DNA from: JALXDT01 sp964634755 | Lineage (GTDB): Bacteria; Acidobacteriota; Aminicenantia; JAMOAD01 | Length of the DNA: 16,865 nucleotides | Assembly (NCBI GenBank): GCA_964634755.1 | Contig: CAZWJH010000056.1 | Location: 1 to 16,865, forward strand | Reading direction: 5' to 3' | Part shown: one piece after another, positions 1 to 7,227 of the stretch | Layout of the letters: each line of letters begins with the position of its first letter | How positions within the stretch are numbered: the stretch's first letter is position 1 | The notes under the pieces: generated by a model | Database searches by the model: none | Told to the model about the DNA's origin: nothing | What the model saw: the letters and a program-made list of their open reading frames with translations, nothing else | Program-made: the position numbers and the translations under genes

Positions 1-411
1 TTCAAACCCTATATGTGGCGTGCGATTTTCGAATACAAGACAAAGGATTATGCGGAAGGAGAGGGCTTTAGATTGATTGCCTTTGTTTACAGTGATGAAA
101 ATGGAAATCCCTACTGGTCGTTTCAGGGGGACAAAGATCCCGAGCATCCTATCTGGGAGATAGACAACAGACAGGTTCCGGTTCCTTTAAACAAATGGTT
201 TATGACTGAATTTTACTGGCACTGGAGTGAAGGAGAAGACGGGATAGTTTGGTGGAAGGTAAACGGAGTTTTAATAGGGGAGCATAGAGGACCTACCACA
301 AGAAATTCAAAACCCATTGATTTTATAATGTTCACCCAGATTTACGGTAACTCAAATCCAAAGTATCAATGGGTAGATGATATTGAAATATGGGATGGTG
401 TGCCTAAGTAA
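1..411 (+). CDS. C-terminal part of a jelly-roll (concanavalin A/polysaccharide-lyase-like) protein, 5' end outside window
   Basis: The reading frame is open from base 1, so only the last 136 residues of the protein are visible; the first Met in the window (base 13) need not be the true start. The fragment is rich in Trp and Tyr and has alternating beta-strand patterns. It includes the segment VPLNKWFMTEFYWHWS, then a WWKVNGVLIG strand pair, and ends in WVDDIEIWDGVPK. That ending, WVDDIEIWDG, is typical of the last strands of concanavalin A-like or polysaccharide-lyase-like jelly-roll domains that bind or cleave glycans. I cannot tell a lyase from a non-catalytic binding module, because the upstream part is missing. 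It converges on the minus-strand lipoprotein gene with 59 bases between the stop codons and no convincing terminator hairpin. Confidence 0.6.
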   Translation, partial: FKPYMWRAIFEYKTKDYAEGEGFRLIAFVYSDENGNPYWSFQGDKDPEHPIWEIDNRQVPVPLNKWFMTEFYWHWSEGEDGIVWWKVNGVLIGEHRGPTTRNSKPIDFIMFTQIYGNSNPKYQWVDDIEIWDGVPK

Positions 412-470
412 GTTGTTTCAGTTTTATTGTTGAGCTTTTCTCGTAAAAGGAAGAAAATTTCTTAATCTTT

Positions 471-1892
471 TTATTCCCTCAATGCTTTTGAAAAATAAAT
501 TTCCCCTTTGTGAGTTATTTCAACAACGAAACACGAGCCATTGTTCAGAATAAGGGGTCTTATCATTGAATTATCAGAAGCTGGTTCATAAAAGCTTTCA
601 GGAGATATCCAGTTTTTTCCAAAATCAAATGAAGCACTCATTTTATTGCCCAAGCTAACAATCATTCTATCAGGCATATTTATATTCAAATATGGCATTG
701 ATTCATCTCTCTCAAATACTTCCCAGAGATCCTGAGCATATTGATAATTCAAGCCAAGGTTTGTTCTGTAAAAGAACCATTCACCTATCACCGCTCCTGT
801 GTAATATTCCTGATAAACTCCAAAAAAGGAATTGTCATTTGAAAGATAGCAATCTCCCACATCAATATACTCTCCGTATGTTTGAGTGTAGTGTACTCCT
901 CTGTCTGAAGATACAAAAGCAACACCTACCTCATCTCTTCCTGACCATGTTAAAAATTCTATACGAATTCCCCCGTTGTTGTTTACAAGTATCCCTGATG
1001 GGGAAAGTCCCTCCCCTTCGTAAAGATCAGATACATTATAAGAGAATTTTCTTTGAAATTGCCAGCTACTTCCAAAATCCGTTGAGTAATAGGTGTATAT
1101 GTTTATTACTTTTTCGGGAGTGGATGTAGTGTAAACACAGTAAAAATTTGAATCTCCAGCCCATTTTAAATAGCGTAATATAAAACTTTCATTTTTGGGA
1201 GGAATAAGAGTGGGGCATTGAGCCACTTCTTCCCAACTATCTCCATCATCATTTGATTTATAGAGTTTCAAATCATAAATTCTATATAGTTCTTCATTTA
1301 TATTCAAAAGCTCTCCCGAGTAATCTTTGGGATTTCCCCAATTTTCTCCCTCATCTTTTGAGACAATGAGCTTATTTTGATATTCGTATGATGTTTGAGA
1401 AATTTGTTCTTTGTAGGTGACAATAAGGGTTCCGTTTTTAAAATAAAAAAGGTTTGGCTCTTTTCTCTCATTGGCTCCTTCTCCGTCAAGTATAAGTTTT
1501 GAAGAGGGGCATGAGGGGGTATGAGAGATTATAATTGGAAATCTTCCGGAGACTGAGTCTTGATTATTTATTCTTATATATATTTTTTTCGAGCTTATGT
1601 CTGTAGGTATATTTGTTATATCTTCGTTTATCATTGCTTGAAGCTCCGTACTGCTTATAAAAGTGGTTGGAATAGTTTTATTTTCTACTACGACTGATGA
1701 ATTTTCGTTAAAATTTTTCCCATTTATTGTTATTACTGTTGCCATTTTACTCAAAAGGGTGTCCGGTTTAATTTCTGATATTACGGGGGAATTATCGGGT
1801 AAGTGGGGAAGGTTGCTTCCTTCTTTACATCCTGTAATAAAAAGAGTAAGAGATAGAGCAAATAGTAAGAATGCAAATTTTCTCACACTCAT
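471..1892 (-). CDS. Secreted lipoprotein: IPT/TIG domain followed by sialidase-type Asp-box beta-propeller
   Basis: The protein has 473 residues. Residues 1-22 form a lipoprotein signal: two basic residues, a hydrophobic core and the lipobox FITGC, with Cys22 as the lipidation site. Residues about 34-122 look like an IPT/TIG immunoglobulin-like fold (PVISEIKPDTLLSKMATVIT, then INGKNF). The remainder carries Asp-box motifs (SxDxGxxW) at 178-185, 213-220, 270-277, 328-335 (degenerate) and 421-428, plus a weaker match, RTNLGLNY, at 376-383. The count fits a six-bladed sialidase/BNR propeller. I do not see a convincing set of sialidase arginines, so a glycan- or protein-binding surface lipoprotein is as likely as an enzyme. 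The start is fixed by AGGAGG (minus strand, 1903-1898) five bases before the ATG. It lies 68 bases downstream of the PARG gene on the same strand. Confidence 0.75.
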   Translation of the reverse strand: MSVRKFAFLLFALSLTLFITGCKEGSNLPHLPDNSPVISEIKPDTLLSKMATVITINGKNFNENSSVVVENKTIPTTFISSTELQAMINEDITNIPTDISSKKIYIRINNQDSVSGRFPIIISHTPSCPSSKLILDGEGANERKEPNLFYFKNGTLIVTYKEQISQTSYEYQNKLIVSKDEGENWGNPKDYSGELLNINEELYRIYDLKLYKSNDDGDSWEEVAQCPTLIPPKNESFILRYLKWAGDSNFYCVYTTSTPEKVINIYTYYSTDFGSSWQFQRKFSYNVSDLYEGEGLSPSGILVNNNGGIRIEFLTWSGRDEVGVAFVSSDRGVHYTQTYGEYIDVGDCYLSNDNSFFGVYQEYYTGAVIGEWFFYRTNLGLNYQYAQDLWEVFERDESMPYLNINMPDRMIVSLGNKMSASFDFGKNWISPESFYEPASDNSMIRPLILNNGSCFVVEITHKGEIYFSKALRE

Positions 1893-1960
1893 TGCTACCT
1901 CCTTTTTATAATTATATACCTCTCAGTAATTTTTTATAATATTTGGTTGATATGTTTTAT

Positions 1961-2857
1961 TTAACTGTTGAATACTTTGAAGAATGGGTAAACATTTTTC
2001 CCGGCTCTTCCGTCACTTCTGTTTATTATCGCAAAGGTAATGAGTTTAAAGCAGTTTTTAAATTCATCTTCTTCGAACACCTCTTTAAAAAGCTCTGCCA
2101 TATGCTCCGGTGGATTATTAAATGCTCCGCAGCCAAAAGCACTTAACACTAAGCTGTTGTGTCCACGCTCCAATCCTATTCTTAGAATTGTCCGAATTTT
2201 ATTTTTTGTGGTTTTTATATTATCTCCTACTATACGGCATTTTCCATTTTTACATACTTGAGATGGCCATCTCACTGCCGGGACTGAAATAACAGCAATT
2301 TTAAAAGGTTTTGAAAGAAGTTCATACCCATTGTGCTCTGATGATCTGAACACTGTGATATTAGGAGAGTAGACTCCACCGCTTTCTTTGTTAAGAGGAT
2401 ATTGTTTTTCATTTTTCTTTATTCCGTATTCTTCGGCATAGTCGGCAAATTGATACATTGAAAGAAACAAATTAGTTCTTCTGAAAAGATTCTCTTCCTG
2501 CGCTCCTGCTCCCTTAATTACTCCTCCTCCGGGATTTATTCTGTTTGCCATATTGAGCACAGCAGGATTCAGTCTTGCTTTTATCAAAAGTTCAGCCACT
2601 TCAAGACAATCTGCTTCAATAACAGAGATTTTAGTCTTCTCTGTGCATTTTTTAGTATTTTTTAAAGGTGCATCGTAGAGGATTGCTTCTTCAACCACCT
2701 CTGTATTATCAATCTTTATGAATTTTCCATTTAAAGAATATCCCCCCTTTTGAACTATTTTAACAGTTTCTTTGAAAATCTCAATTCTTAGCTCGTATAA
2801 TGGTTCTCTCTTTTCGATTTTTTCTCGTATAATTTTGCTTAAATCTTCCCCTTTCAT
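1961..2857 (-). CDS. Bacterial-type poly(ADP-ribose) glycohydrolase, TIGR02452 family
   Basis: The protein has 298 residues and is probably cytoplasmic, as no signal peptide is seen. The family removes ADP-ribose from modified proteins or nucleic acids using a macrodomain-like fold. The diagnostic signature is present: NPGGG at 109-112 region, followed eight residues later by QEE at 120-122, which contains the catalytic glutamates of bacterial PARGs. The family motif SAFGCGAFNNPP is at 239-250, and YSPNITVFR, the segment before the phosphate loop, is at 163-171. The length is normal for the family. There is no Shine-Dalgarno before the ATG, and a plausible -10 box lies five bases upstream, so the message may be leaderless (see the promoter entry). 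No ADP-ribosyltransferase is adjacent, so the substrate is unknown. It is divergent from the IclR regulator. Confidence 0.9.
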   Translation of the reverse strand: MKGEDLSKIIREKIEKREPLYELRIEIFKETVKIVQKGGYSLNGKFIKIDNTEVVEEAILYDAPLKNTKKCTEKTKISVIEADCLEVAELLIKARLNPAVLNMANRINPGGGVIKGAGAQEENLFRRTNLFLSMYQFADYAEEYGIKKNEKQYPLNKESGGVYSPNITVFRSSEHNGYELLSKPFKIAVISVPAVRWPSQVCKNGKCRIVGDNIKTTKNKIRTILRIGLERGHNSLVLSAFGCGAFNNPPEHMAELFKEVFEEDEFKNCFKLITFAIINRSDGRAGKNVYPFFKVFNS

Positions 2858-2862
2858 TTTTA

Positions 2863-2890
2863 ACTATAACAAAAGTTTGATAAAAAACAA
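2863..2890 (-). promoter_or_regulatory. Predicted promoter of the PARG gene, positioned for a leaderless mRNA
   Basis: On the minus strand a -35-like TTGTTT (2890-2885) and a -10-like TATAGT (2868-2863) are separated by 16 bases. The -10 ends only five bases before the ATG at 2857, so the expected transcription start falls on or next to the start codon. No purine-rich ribosome site occurs between them. Confidence 0.45.
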
Positions 2891-2936
2891 AGAAAAAATT
2901 TTTTATTTTGAAGTTCATTTTTATAATAAATTTATC

Positions 2937-2964
2937 TTGACAATTGAAATTTTTGTGCTATATT
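2937..2964 (+). promoter_or_regulatory. Sigma-70-type promoter of the IclR gene
   Basis: A perfect -35 hexamer, TTGACA, is at 2937-2942. TATATT at 2959-2964 follows after 16 bases (TATTAA at 2961 is the alternative). The predicted start near 2971 gives a leader of about 27 bases before the ATG at 2998. This promoter rules out the upstream TTG at 2944 as the translation start, because that codon lies inside the promoter. Confidence 0.6.
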
Positions 2965-2974
2965 AATATATTAA
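2963..2974. promoter_or_regulatory. Palindrome TTAATATATTAA overlapping -10/start site; candidate IclR operator
   Basis: This is a perfect 12-base palindrome that overlaps the predicted -10 and transcription start of the IclR gene. IclR proteins are often autorepressors that bind short palindromes overlapping their own promoters, so this is a reasonable operator candidate. An 11-of-12 copy (TTAATATATTA) lies at 6140-6150 before the homoserine dehydrogenase gene. The pure A/T composition makes chance occurrence possible. Confidence 0.3.
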
Positions 2975-2984
2975 ATAATAAAAT

Positions 2985-2988
2985 GGAG
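2985..2988 (+). promoter_or_regulatory. Ribosome-binding site choosing the IclR start at 2998
   Basis: GGAG lies nine bases before the ATG at 2998. The earlier in-frame ATG at 2983 has no upstream purine tract and itself overlaps this GGAG. The in-frame TTG at 2944 lies in the promoter. The ATG at 2998 is therefore preferred. Confidence 0.55.
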
Positions 2989-2997
2989 TTTCAAATA

Positions 2998-3753
2998 ATG
3001 AAATATGCACCTTTTAATAATTCAGTTGTTAAAGCTTTTCGTATAATTGAGCTAATAGAAAATGAAATGCAGGGGATAGGTCTAAAGGATATAAGTGAGC
3101 GTTTAAATTATAATAAGACTACAACTTTAAGGTTCCTTACTACCCTTGAAAATTTAGGTGTTATTAGAAAAAGAGATGGAAAATATTTCTTAGGCTTAAA
3201 ATTGTTTGAGTTAGGGTTAAAAGTTCCATTCAAAATGATTGTTGTTGATAAAGTACATAATATTCTTGAGAAACTTGTTAATGAAATAAATGAAACTGTC
3301 AATTTTGGAGTCTTATTAGAGGGTAAAGTTCTTTATATTGATAAGATTGAAAGTAAGAGAAGTCTTCAAATAAATACTCATATTGGAGATAAAATATCAT
3401 TGCATTGTACAGCATTGGGAAAATCTATTTTTTCAATTTTGCCTGAGAACCAAGTTGATTCTATATTAGAAAAAATAAGGTTAGAAAAAAAGACAGATAA
3501 CACAATAGTAAAAAAAGAAGAATTGCTGGAAGAGATAAAGAAAACAAAAGAAAGAGGATATTCTATTGACAATGAAGAATTTGAAGAAGGTTTAAGATGT
3601 GTAGCGGTTCCAATAAAACTTGAAAAAATCGGTTTTTATGGAGCGATTAGTGTTTCGGGACCTGTAACAAGATTTACCGAGAACGCAATTTCTGAATTAG
3701 CAAAAAAATTGAAAAAGATTAAAGAAAAAATATTGAAGGAGGTGCAGATGTAA
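2998..3753 (+). CDS. IclR-family transcriptional regulator
   Basis: The protein has 251 residues from the chosen ATG, the usual IclR length. Residues about 8-70 form the winged helix: VVKAFRIIELIE, then the helix-turn-helix LKDISERLNYNKTTTLRFLTTL at 29-50 and the wing GVIRKRDGKYFLGLKLFELG. Residues about 85-250 are the GAF-like effector domain, with the family hallmarks HCTALGKSIFS (136-146), RGYSIDNEEFEEGLRCVAVPI (186-206) and a C-terminal helix. Such proteins bind a small carboxylate or aromatic effector and repress or activate adjacent catabolic genes. The cyclase gene follows 42 bases downstream on the same strand, making that cluster the likely target. The true effector cannot be read from sequence. 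Confidence 0.92.
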   Translation: MKYAPFNNSVVKAFRIIELIENEMQGIGLKDISERLNYNKTTTLRFLTTLENLGVIRKRDGKYFLGLKLFELGLKVPFKMIVVDKVHNILEKLVNEINETVNFGVLLEGKVLYIDKIESKRSLQINTHIGDKISLHCTALGKSIFSILPENQVDSILEKIRLEKKTDNTIVKKEELLEEIKKTKERGYSIDNEEFEEGLRCVAVPIKLEKIGFYGAISVSGPVTRFTENAISELAKKLKKIKEKILKEVQM

Positions 3754-3764
3754 AAAACTCTAGA

Positions 3765-3782
3765 AATTTAATCAAAATTAAA
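3765..3782. repeat. 18-base repeat, copy 1 (AATTTAATCAAAATTAAA)
   Basis: This is identical to 16651-16668. It contains TTTAAT-CAAA-ATTAAA, a small A/T hairpin. This copy lies between the IclR stop and the cyclase ribosome site. It may be chance in AT-rich DNA. Confidence 0.3.
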
Positions 3783-3795
3783 ATAGGAGGTAAAA

Positions 3796-4740
3796 ATGAG
3801 AAAAAAAGTGGTTGTATTTTTAAGTGTTGTTTTATTTTTGTCTTTTTTTGTGGCTTTAAATGCTGCTGATTTTACTCTTTGGAAGGTTTACAACAATTAT
3901 TTTAAGAAAGCAAAGTATATTGATCTTACCCATGCTTTTAATGCTACAAATCCTGTTTGGTATGGTTTTGGCAATGCGGTAATAAAAGCTGGAGTTGCAG
4001 GGCAAAATGTACCTGGATATGTGAAAAAGGGTACTGAATTTACCTACAAAAAACATGGGTTTATTATTACAAGATACTATTTACCAACAGACCAATATGG
4101 CACCCAGCTTGATCCTCCCGCACACTTTAACCAGTATGGTGCAACAATCAGTGATTTACCTGCTACTTATGCAATTAGGCCACTTGTTGTTATTGATATT
4201 CATAAGAAAGTTGAGAAAAACCCGGCATATCATTGTACTGTTGAAGATATTAAGAATTGGGAGAAAAAATATGGACCTATTCCTGAAGGCTCAGTTGTTA
4301 TGATTAGATCTGATTGGTCAAAAAAATGGAATAATGTGAAAGCTTTTAATTCCTCAAAATTTCCCGGAATAAAGCTTGATGCATTAAAATATTTGCATTT
4401 GAAAAGACACATACTTTTTCATGGACACGAACCTTTGGATACTGATACGACTCCTAATTTAGAGGGAGAAACATGGCTTCTACATCATAATTTCTGTCAG
4501 GCTGAGGGAGTTGCAAACCTTGATAAAGTTCCTGAAGCCGGAGCTTTGATAATTATTGGTTATGCAAAACCCGAAGGTGGAACAGGAGGATACGCAAGGT
4601 ATATTGCTGTTGCTCCTCCCGATTGGAAATATGGAGTTTCTGTCATTGAGAACCCGGGTGCTCCTTTACCAAAACAACCTTATCCATTGAAGAGAGACAA
4701 GAATGGGATTTTGAGACCTACTCCACCAAACAAAAAATAA
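3796..4740 (+). CDS. Periplasmic cyclase-family (kynurenine formamidase-like) hydrolase with altered metal motif
   Basis: The protein has 314 residues. Residues 1-23 are a cleavable signal peptide ending in LNA before ADF, so the enzyme should be exported. The rest matches the cyclase fold (PF04199), whose members hydrolyse amides or cyclic amides with a bound divalent metal. The family motif HxGTHxDxPxHF appears at 100-111 as QYGTQLDPPAHF: both histidines of the first half are glutamine, while Asp105 and His110 are kept. Downstream landmarks are FHGHEPLDTD (208-217), QAEGVANLDKVPEAGALI (235-252) and the glycine-rich GGTGGYARYIAVAP (261-274). A Lys- and Pro-rich tail ends the protein. AGGAGGT sits just before the ATG. 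The porin-like gene follows 13 bases downstream, so co-transcription and shared handling of an external compound are likely. The substrate is unknown. Confidence 0.85.
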   Translation: MRKKVVVFLSVVLFLSFFVALNAADFTLWKVYNNYFKKAKYIDLTHAFNATNPVWYGFGNAVIKAGVAGQNVPGYVKKGTEFTYKKHGFIITRYYLPTDQYGTQLDPPAHFNQYGATISDLPATYAIRPLVVIDIHKKVEKNPAYHCTVEDIKNWEKKYGPIPEGSVVMIRSDWSKKWNNVKAFNSSKFPGIKLDALKYLHLKRHILFHGHEPLDTDTTPNLEGETWLLHHNFCQAEGVANLDKVPEAGALIIIGYAKPEGGTGGYARYIAVAPPDWKYGVSVIENPGAPLPKQPYPLKRDKNGILRPTPPNKK

Positions 4741-4753
4741 GAGGAGGTTATAG

Positions 4754-6061
4754 ATGAAAAAAAATAAAATTATTTTTTCCCTTATTATTTTATTGCTGTT
4801 CTTTTTCTTAAATTTAAGAGCAGATGAACCTAAAATCAACGGTGGCGTACTTTTTTATGATTATAATTTTTTCTGGCAGAACTCTGATTTTAATAGTGTT
4901 ACCTCTGATAGTGATGAGTTCAGTTATATACACCTTGATTTCCACATTAATGCTGATTTTGGTAATGGTATCTCATTCTTTGCAAGCCTTGGTTCATGGG
5001 GACAGTTCGGACAACATCCGGTATGGGGGATTCCCGCAGATCCGAGAGCTACTATGCTTGAAGGATATTTGAATTTTGATAAATTATTCGGACCTTTTAG
5101 TGTAAAAATTGGTAAATTCAGGTTTCTTTATGGAGATGGAATAGTTGCTTTTGATGGTGGTGAGGATGGTACCCTTGGAATGAATGTTTATTCTCGCTCT
5201 AAGATCTTTGACATTGATATCTTCTATAGGAAACCATTTCAAGGTGGAGGTATTGCAGAAGTTTATTTCCCAGGAACTCAGACATCTATAGAAGAGAGAG
5301 GTGATATTGATTATTCAATTCATGTATTGGGTGTATATCCGACTTTAAAACTTGCGGAAGACAAGTTTAAAATTTCTCCATATTTGTTTTATCGAAAGAC
5401 CGGAGTTAATAAGCCTTTGTGGTTAGGTCTTAGAATGGAAGCTTCTCCCACTAAATCTTTTTCCGCCAAAGCCGAATATGTCTCTCTTTCCGGAGATTTG
5501 AATGAAACAATTAAGTATAGTGCGTATGCTTATTTAGGTGGTTTACAATATACGATGGGAAACGGAGCTTTTTTTGGGGCTAATATTTACGGATTTTCCG
5601 GTGATGATTCTAAAACAGATGATTCCGAACTCTATATTGCGGTTATAGATAGTCCTTTCGCCAATGGATTTTATCATTGGTGGCCCGGTTTAGGTCCTGC
5701 TCATTTAATGACCACAGGTTATGGCTTTTCTTGTATTGCGGATTGGAACCCCACTATGACAAATCTTAATGTTTTTGATGTATATGCAGGGTATTCAACA
5801 AAAGAGTATTCTATGAGAGTAACCTATTGGAATTATAGTAGAAATAAACTTCTTGTCGGTCAAGAGAATAAAGCAATGGGAAGCGAATTTTCCTTTTTCG
5901 GAACATATAATATTAGAAACATTGTAACTATTGGTGCTTCTATTGGTTATTGGATGCCAGGAGATTATTTTAAGAAAGATCTTGGAATAGGAGATAACAC
6001 TTCCGGTATGTTGGGAGGTTTTATCTTTTTATTTAAGAGTTTTGATTTTAAAATTAAGTAA
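4754..6061 (+). CDS. Outer-membrane beta-barrel, porin-like
   Basis: The protein has 435 residues. Residues 1-23 form a signal peptide (basic start, a run of Ile/Leu/Phe, then LRA before DEP). The mature part has alternating hydrophobic and polar strands, many aromatic residues at strand ends, and short Gly/Asp/Asn turns, as in outer-membrane barrels. The segment FSVKIGKFRFLYGDGIVAF (115-133) resembles the alginate-export and porin families, in which a strand is followed by a YGD turn. The last strand is GFIFLFKSFDFKIK, aromatic but without a terminal Phe. GAGGAGG lies seven bases before the ATG. It directly follows the cyclase gene and ends before a strong terminator, so it is probably the uptake or release channel of this cluster. 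The specific substrate is unknown. Confidence 0.75.
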   Translation: MKKNKIIFSLIILLLFFFLNLRADEPKINGGVLFYDYNFFWQNSDFNSVTSDSDEFSYIHLDFHINADFGNGISFFASLGSWGQFGQHPVWGIPADPRATMLEGYLNFDKLFGPFSVKIGKFRFLYGDGIVAFDGGEDGTLGMNVYSRSKIFDIDIFYRKPFQGGGIAEVYFPGTQTSIEERGDIDYSIHVLGVYPTLKLAEDKFKISPYLFYRKTGVNKPLWLGLRMEASPTKSFSAKAEYVSLSGDLNETIKYSAYAYLGGLQYTMGNGAFFGANIYGFSGDDSKTDDSELYIAVIDSPFANGFYHWWPGLGPAHLMTTGYGFSCIADWNPTMTNLNVFDVYAGYSTKEYSMRVTYWNYSRNKLLVGQENKAMGSEFSFFGTYNIRNIVTIGASIGYWMPGDYFKKDLGIGDNTSGMLGGFIFLFKSFDFKIK

Positions 6062-6062
6062 G

Positions 6063-6097
6063 AGAAGCCACCTGTAAAAGAACAGGTGACTTCTTTT
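6063..6097 (+). terminator. Rho-independent terminator closing the cyclase-porin operon
   Basis: CACCTGT (6069-6075) pairs with ACAGGTG (6082-6088) across a six-base AAAAGA loop. After a single C-A mismatch the stem extends by five more pairs (AGAAG 6063-6067 with CTTCT 6090-6094). A TTTT run ends the element. It begins right after the porin stop codon. Confidence 0.85.
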
Positions 6098-6108
6098 GGA
6101 CGAACAAC

Positions 6109-6134
6109 AGAGGGGGCGATAAATCGCCCTCTCT
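6109..6134. repeat. Palindromic hairpin (GGGGGCGA-TAAA-TCGCCC core), REP-like
   Basis: An 11-pair stem (6109-6119 with 6124-6134, one G-T pair) closes a TAAA loop. It has no following T run, so it is not a classic terminator. It is much more GC-rich than the surrounding DNA. This composition and symmetry resemble dispersed short palindromic repeats. It lies between the terminator and the homoserine dehydrogenase gene, where it could also act as an mRNA end-stabilising hairpin. Confidence 0.55.
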
Positions 6135-6139
6135 GTAAA

Positions 6140-6150
6140 TTAATATATTA
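6140..6150. promoter_or_regulatory. TTAATATATTA, near-copy of the IclR-gene palindrome; candidate operator
   Basis: It matches 11 consecutive bases of the 12-base palindrome at 2963-2974. It is placed 25 bases before the ATG of the homoserine dehydrogenase operon. I see no convincing -35/-10 pair here, as the GC-rich hairpin occupies the expected -35 position. Confidence 0.25.
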
Positions 6151-6174
6151 TATCTTATATTGAGAGGTGTTTAA

Positions 6175-7227
6175 ATGGAATTAAAAATTGAAATAATAGG
6201 AGTTGGTACAGTAGGGATTGGCTTTCTTGAAATTGTTAATAAAAAGATTGATATTTTAGAAGAAAAATTTGGATTTATACCAAAAGTAGTTGCTATTTCC
6301 GATAAAATTAAAGGAACTCTTTTTGACAAAAAAGGAATTGATTTAAGTCATCTTCTTGAAATTATTAACAAAGGGGGAAGTCTAAAAGATTATGGTTCAG
6401 GATTTTATGATTTTGAAAAGAAAGGAGCTTTAGATGTTATAAAAGAGAGTGATGCGGATATTATGGTTGAAGTGACTTATACTAATATAGAAACTGGTGA
6501 ACCTGCGACAACACATATTAAGACTGCTTTGGAAAGAGGGAAGCATATAGTGACTTCAAATAAGGGCCCTATAGCTCTTTTTTATAAGGAATTAAAGCAA
6601 ATTGCTGATGAAAGAAATTTATTTATGGGAATTGAAGGAACGGTTTTAAGTGGTACGCCTGTTTTCAATCTTTTTGAAGATACTCTACCTCCCAATAGTA
6701 TTAAATCAATAAAAGGAATACTAAATGGAACTACTAATTTCATTCTTACTAAGATGGAAGGTGAAAATATGAGCTATGAAGATGCTCTGAAAATGGCTCA
6801 GGATTTAGGATATGCGGAGGCGGATCCTACTGCTGATGTTGAGGGTTTTGATGCTCTTGCCAAAGTTTTAATTTTATCTAATGTTATTATGAATGGGAAT
6901 TTAAAGAAAACTGATGTTGAAAGAGTGGGCATAACTCAAATCAAATCAGAAGATATAAAAAAGGCAGCGGAAGAAGGATATAGATATAAGTTAATAGGAA
7001 GTATAGAAAAAACATCTGAGAGTAAAATTATAGCTTCTGTAAAGCCTATGAAATTGCCTCTTACTGATCCTCTAAGTGGAGTTAGTGGTGCTATGAATGC
7101 TTTAACTTTTAATACCGATCTTTTAGGTAGTGTTACAATTCAAGGACCGGGAGCAGGAAAAATTGAAACCGGTTTTTCTATTATGATTGATGTAATAAGA
7201 ATTTTTAAAAAGATGAGGAGTAGATAA
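6175..7227 (+). CDS. hom: Homoserine dehydrogenase, short form without ACT domain
   Basis: The protein has 350 residues. The family interconverts homoserine and aspartate 4-semialdehyde with NAD(P). The N-terminal Rossmann domain has GVGTVG at 9-14. MVEVTYTN followed by TGEPAT (97-112) and TSNKGP (127-132, Lys130) are characteristic of short, archaeal-like homoserine dehydrogenases. The catalytic domain shows GILNGTTNFIL (181-191) and AEADPTADVEGFDALAK (214-230), including Glu215, Asp226 and the catalytic Lys230. The protein ends without a regulatory ACT domain, so threonine feedback through ACT is not expected. GAGAGGTG precedes the ATG. The stop overlaps the AOR start by one base (TAATG). 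No thrB, thrC, asd or aspartokinase is nearby, so the biosynthetic role is not supported by context and an oxidative, catabolic role is possible. Confidence 0.9.
   Translation: MELKIEIIGVGTVGIGFLEIVNKKIDILEEKFGFIPKVVAISDKIKGTLFDKKGIDLSHLLEIINKGGSLKDYGSGFYDFEKKGALDVIKESDADIMVEVTYTNIETGEPATTHIKTALERGKHIVTSNKGPIALFYKELKQIADERNLFMGIEGTVLSGTPVFNLFEDTLPPNSIKSIKGILNGTTNFILTKMEGENMSYEDALKMAQDLGYAEADPTADVEGFDALAKVLILSNVIMNGNLKKTDVERVGITQIKSEDIKKAAEEGYRYKLIGSIEKTSESKIIASVKPMKLPLTDPLSGVSGAMNALTFNTDLLGSVTIQGPGAGKIETGFSIMIDVIRIFKKMRSR

Noticed and set aside
412..470. Terminator between the first two convergent genes
   Set aside because: Only five-pair A/T-rich hairpins (for example CTTTT/AAAAG) can be drawn, with no stable stem plus T tract.
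692..1129. Plus-strand 145-codon open frame inside the lipoprotein gene
   Set aside because: It is antisense to a gene with clear domains, has no ribosome site and shows no recognisable protein features.
2944..2997. Upstream TTG (2944) or ATG (2983) as the IclR start
   Set aside because: The TTG lies within a good TTGACA/TATATT promoter. The ATG at 2983 has no ribosome site and overlaps the GGAG serving the ATG at 2998. The added residues do not resemble an IclR N-terminus.
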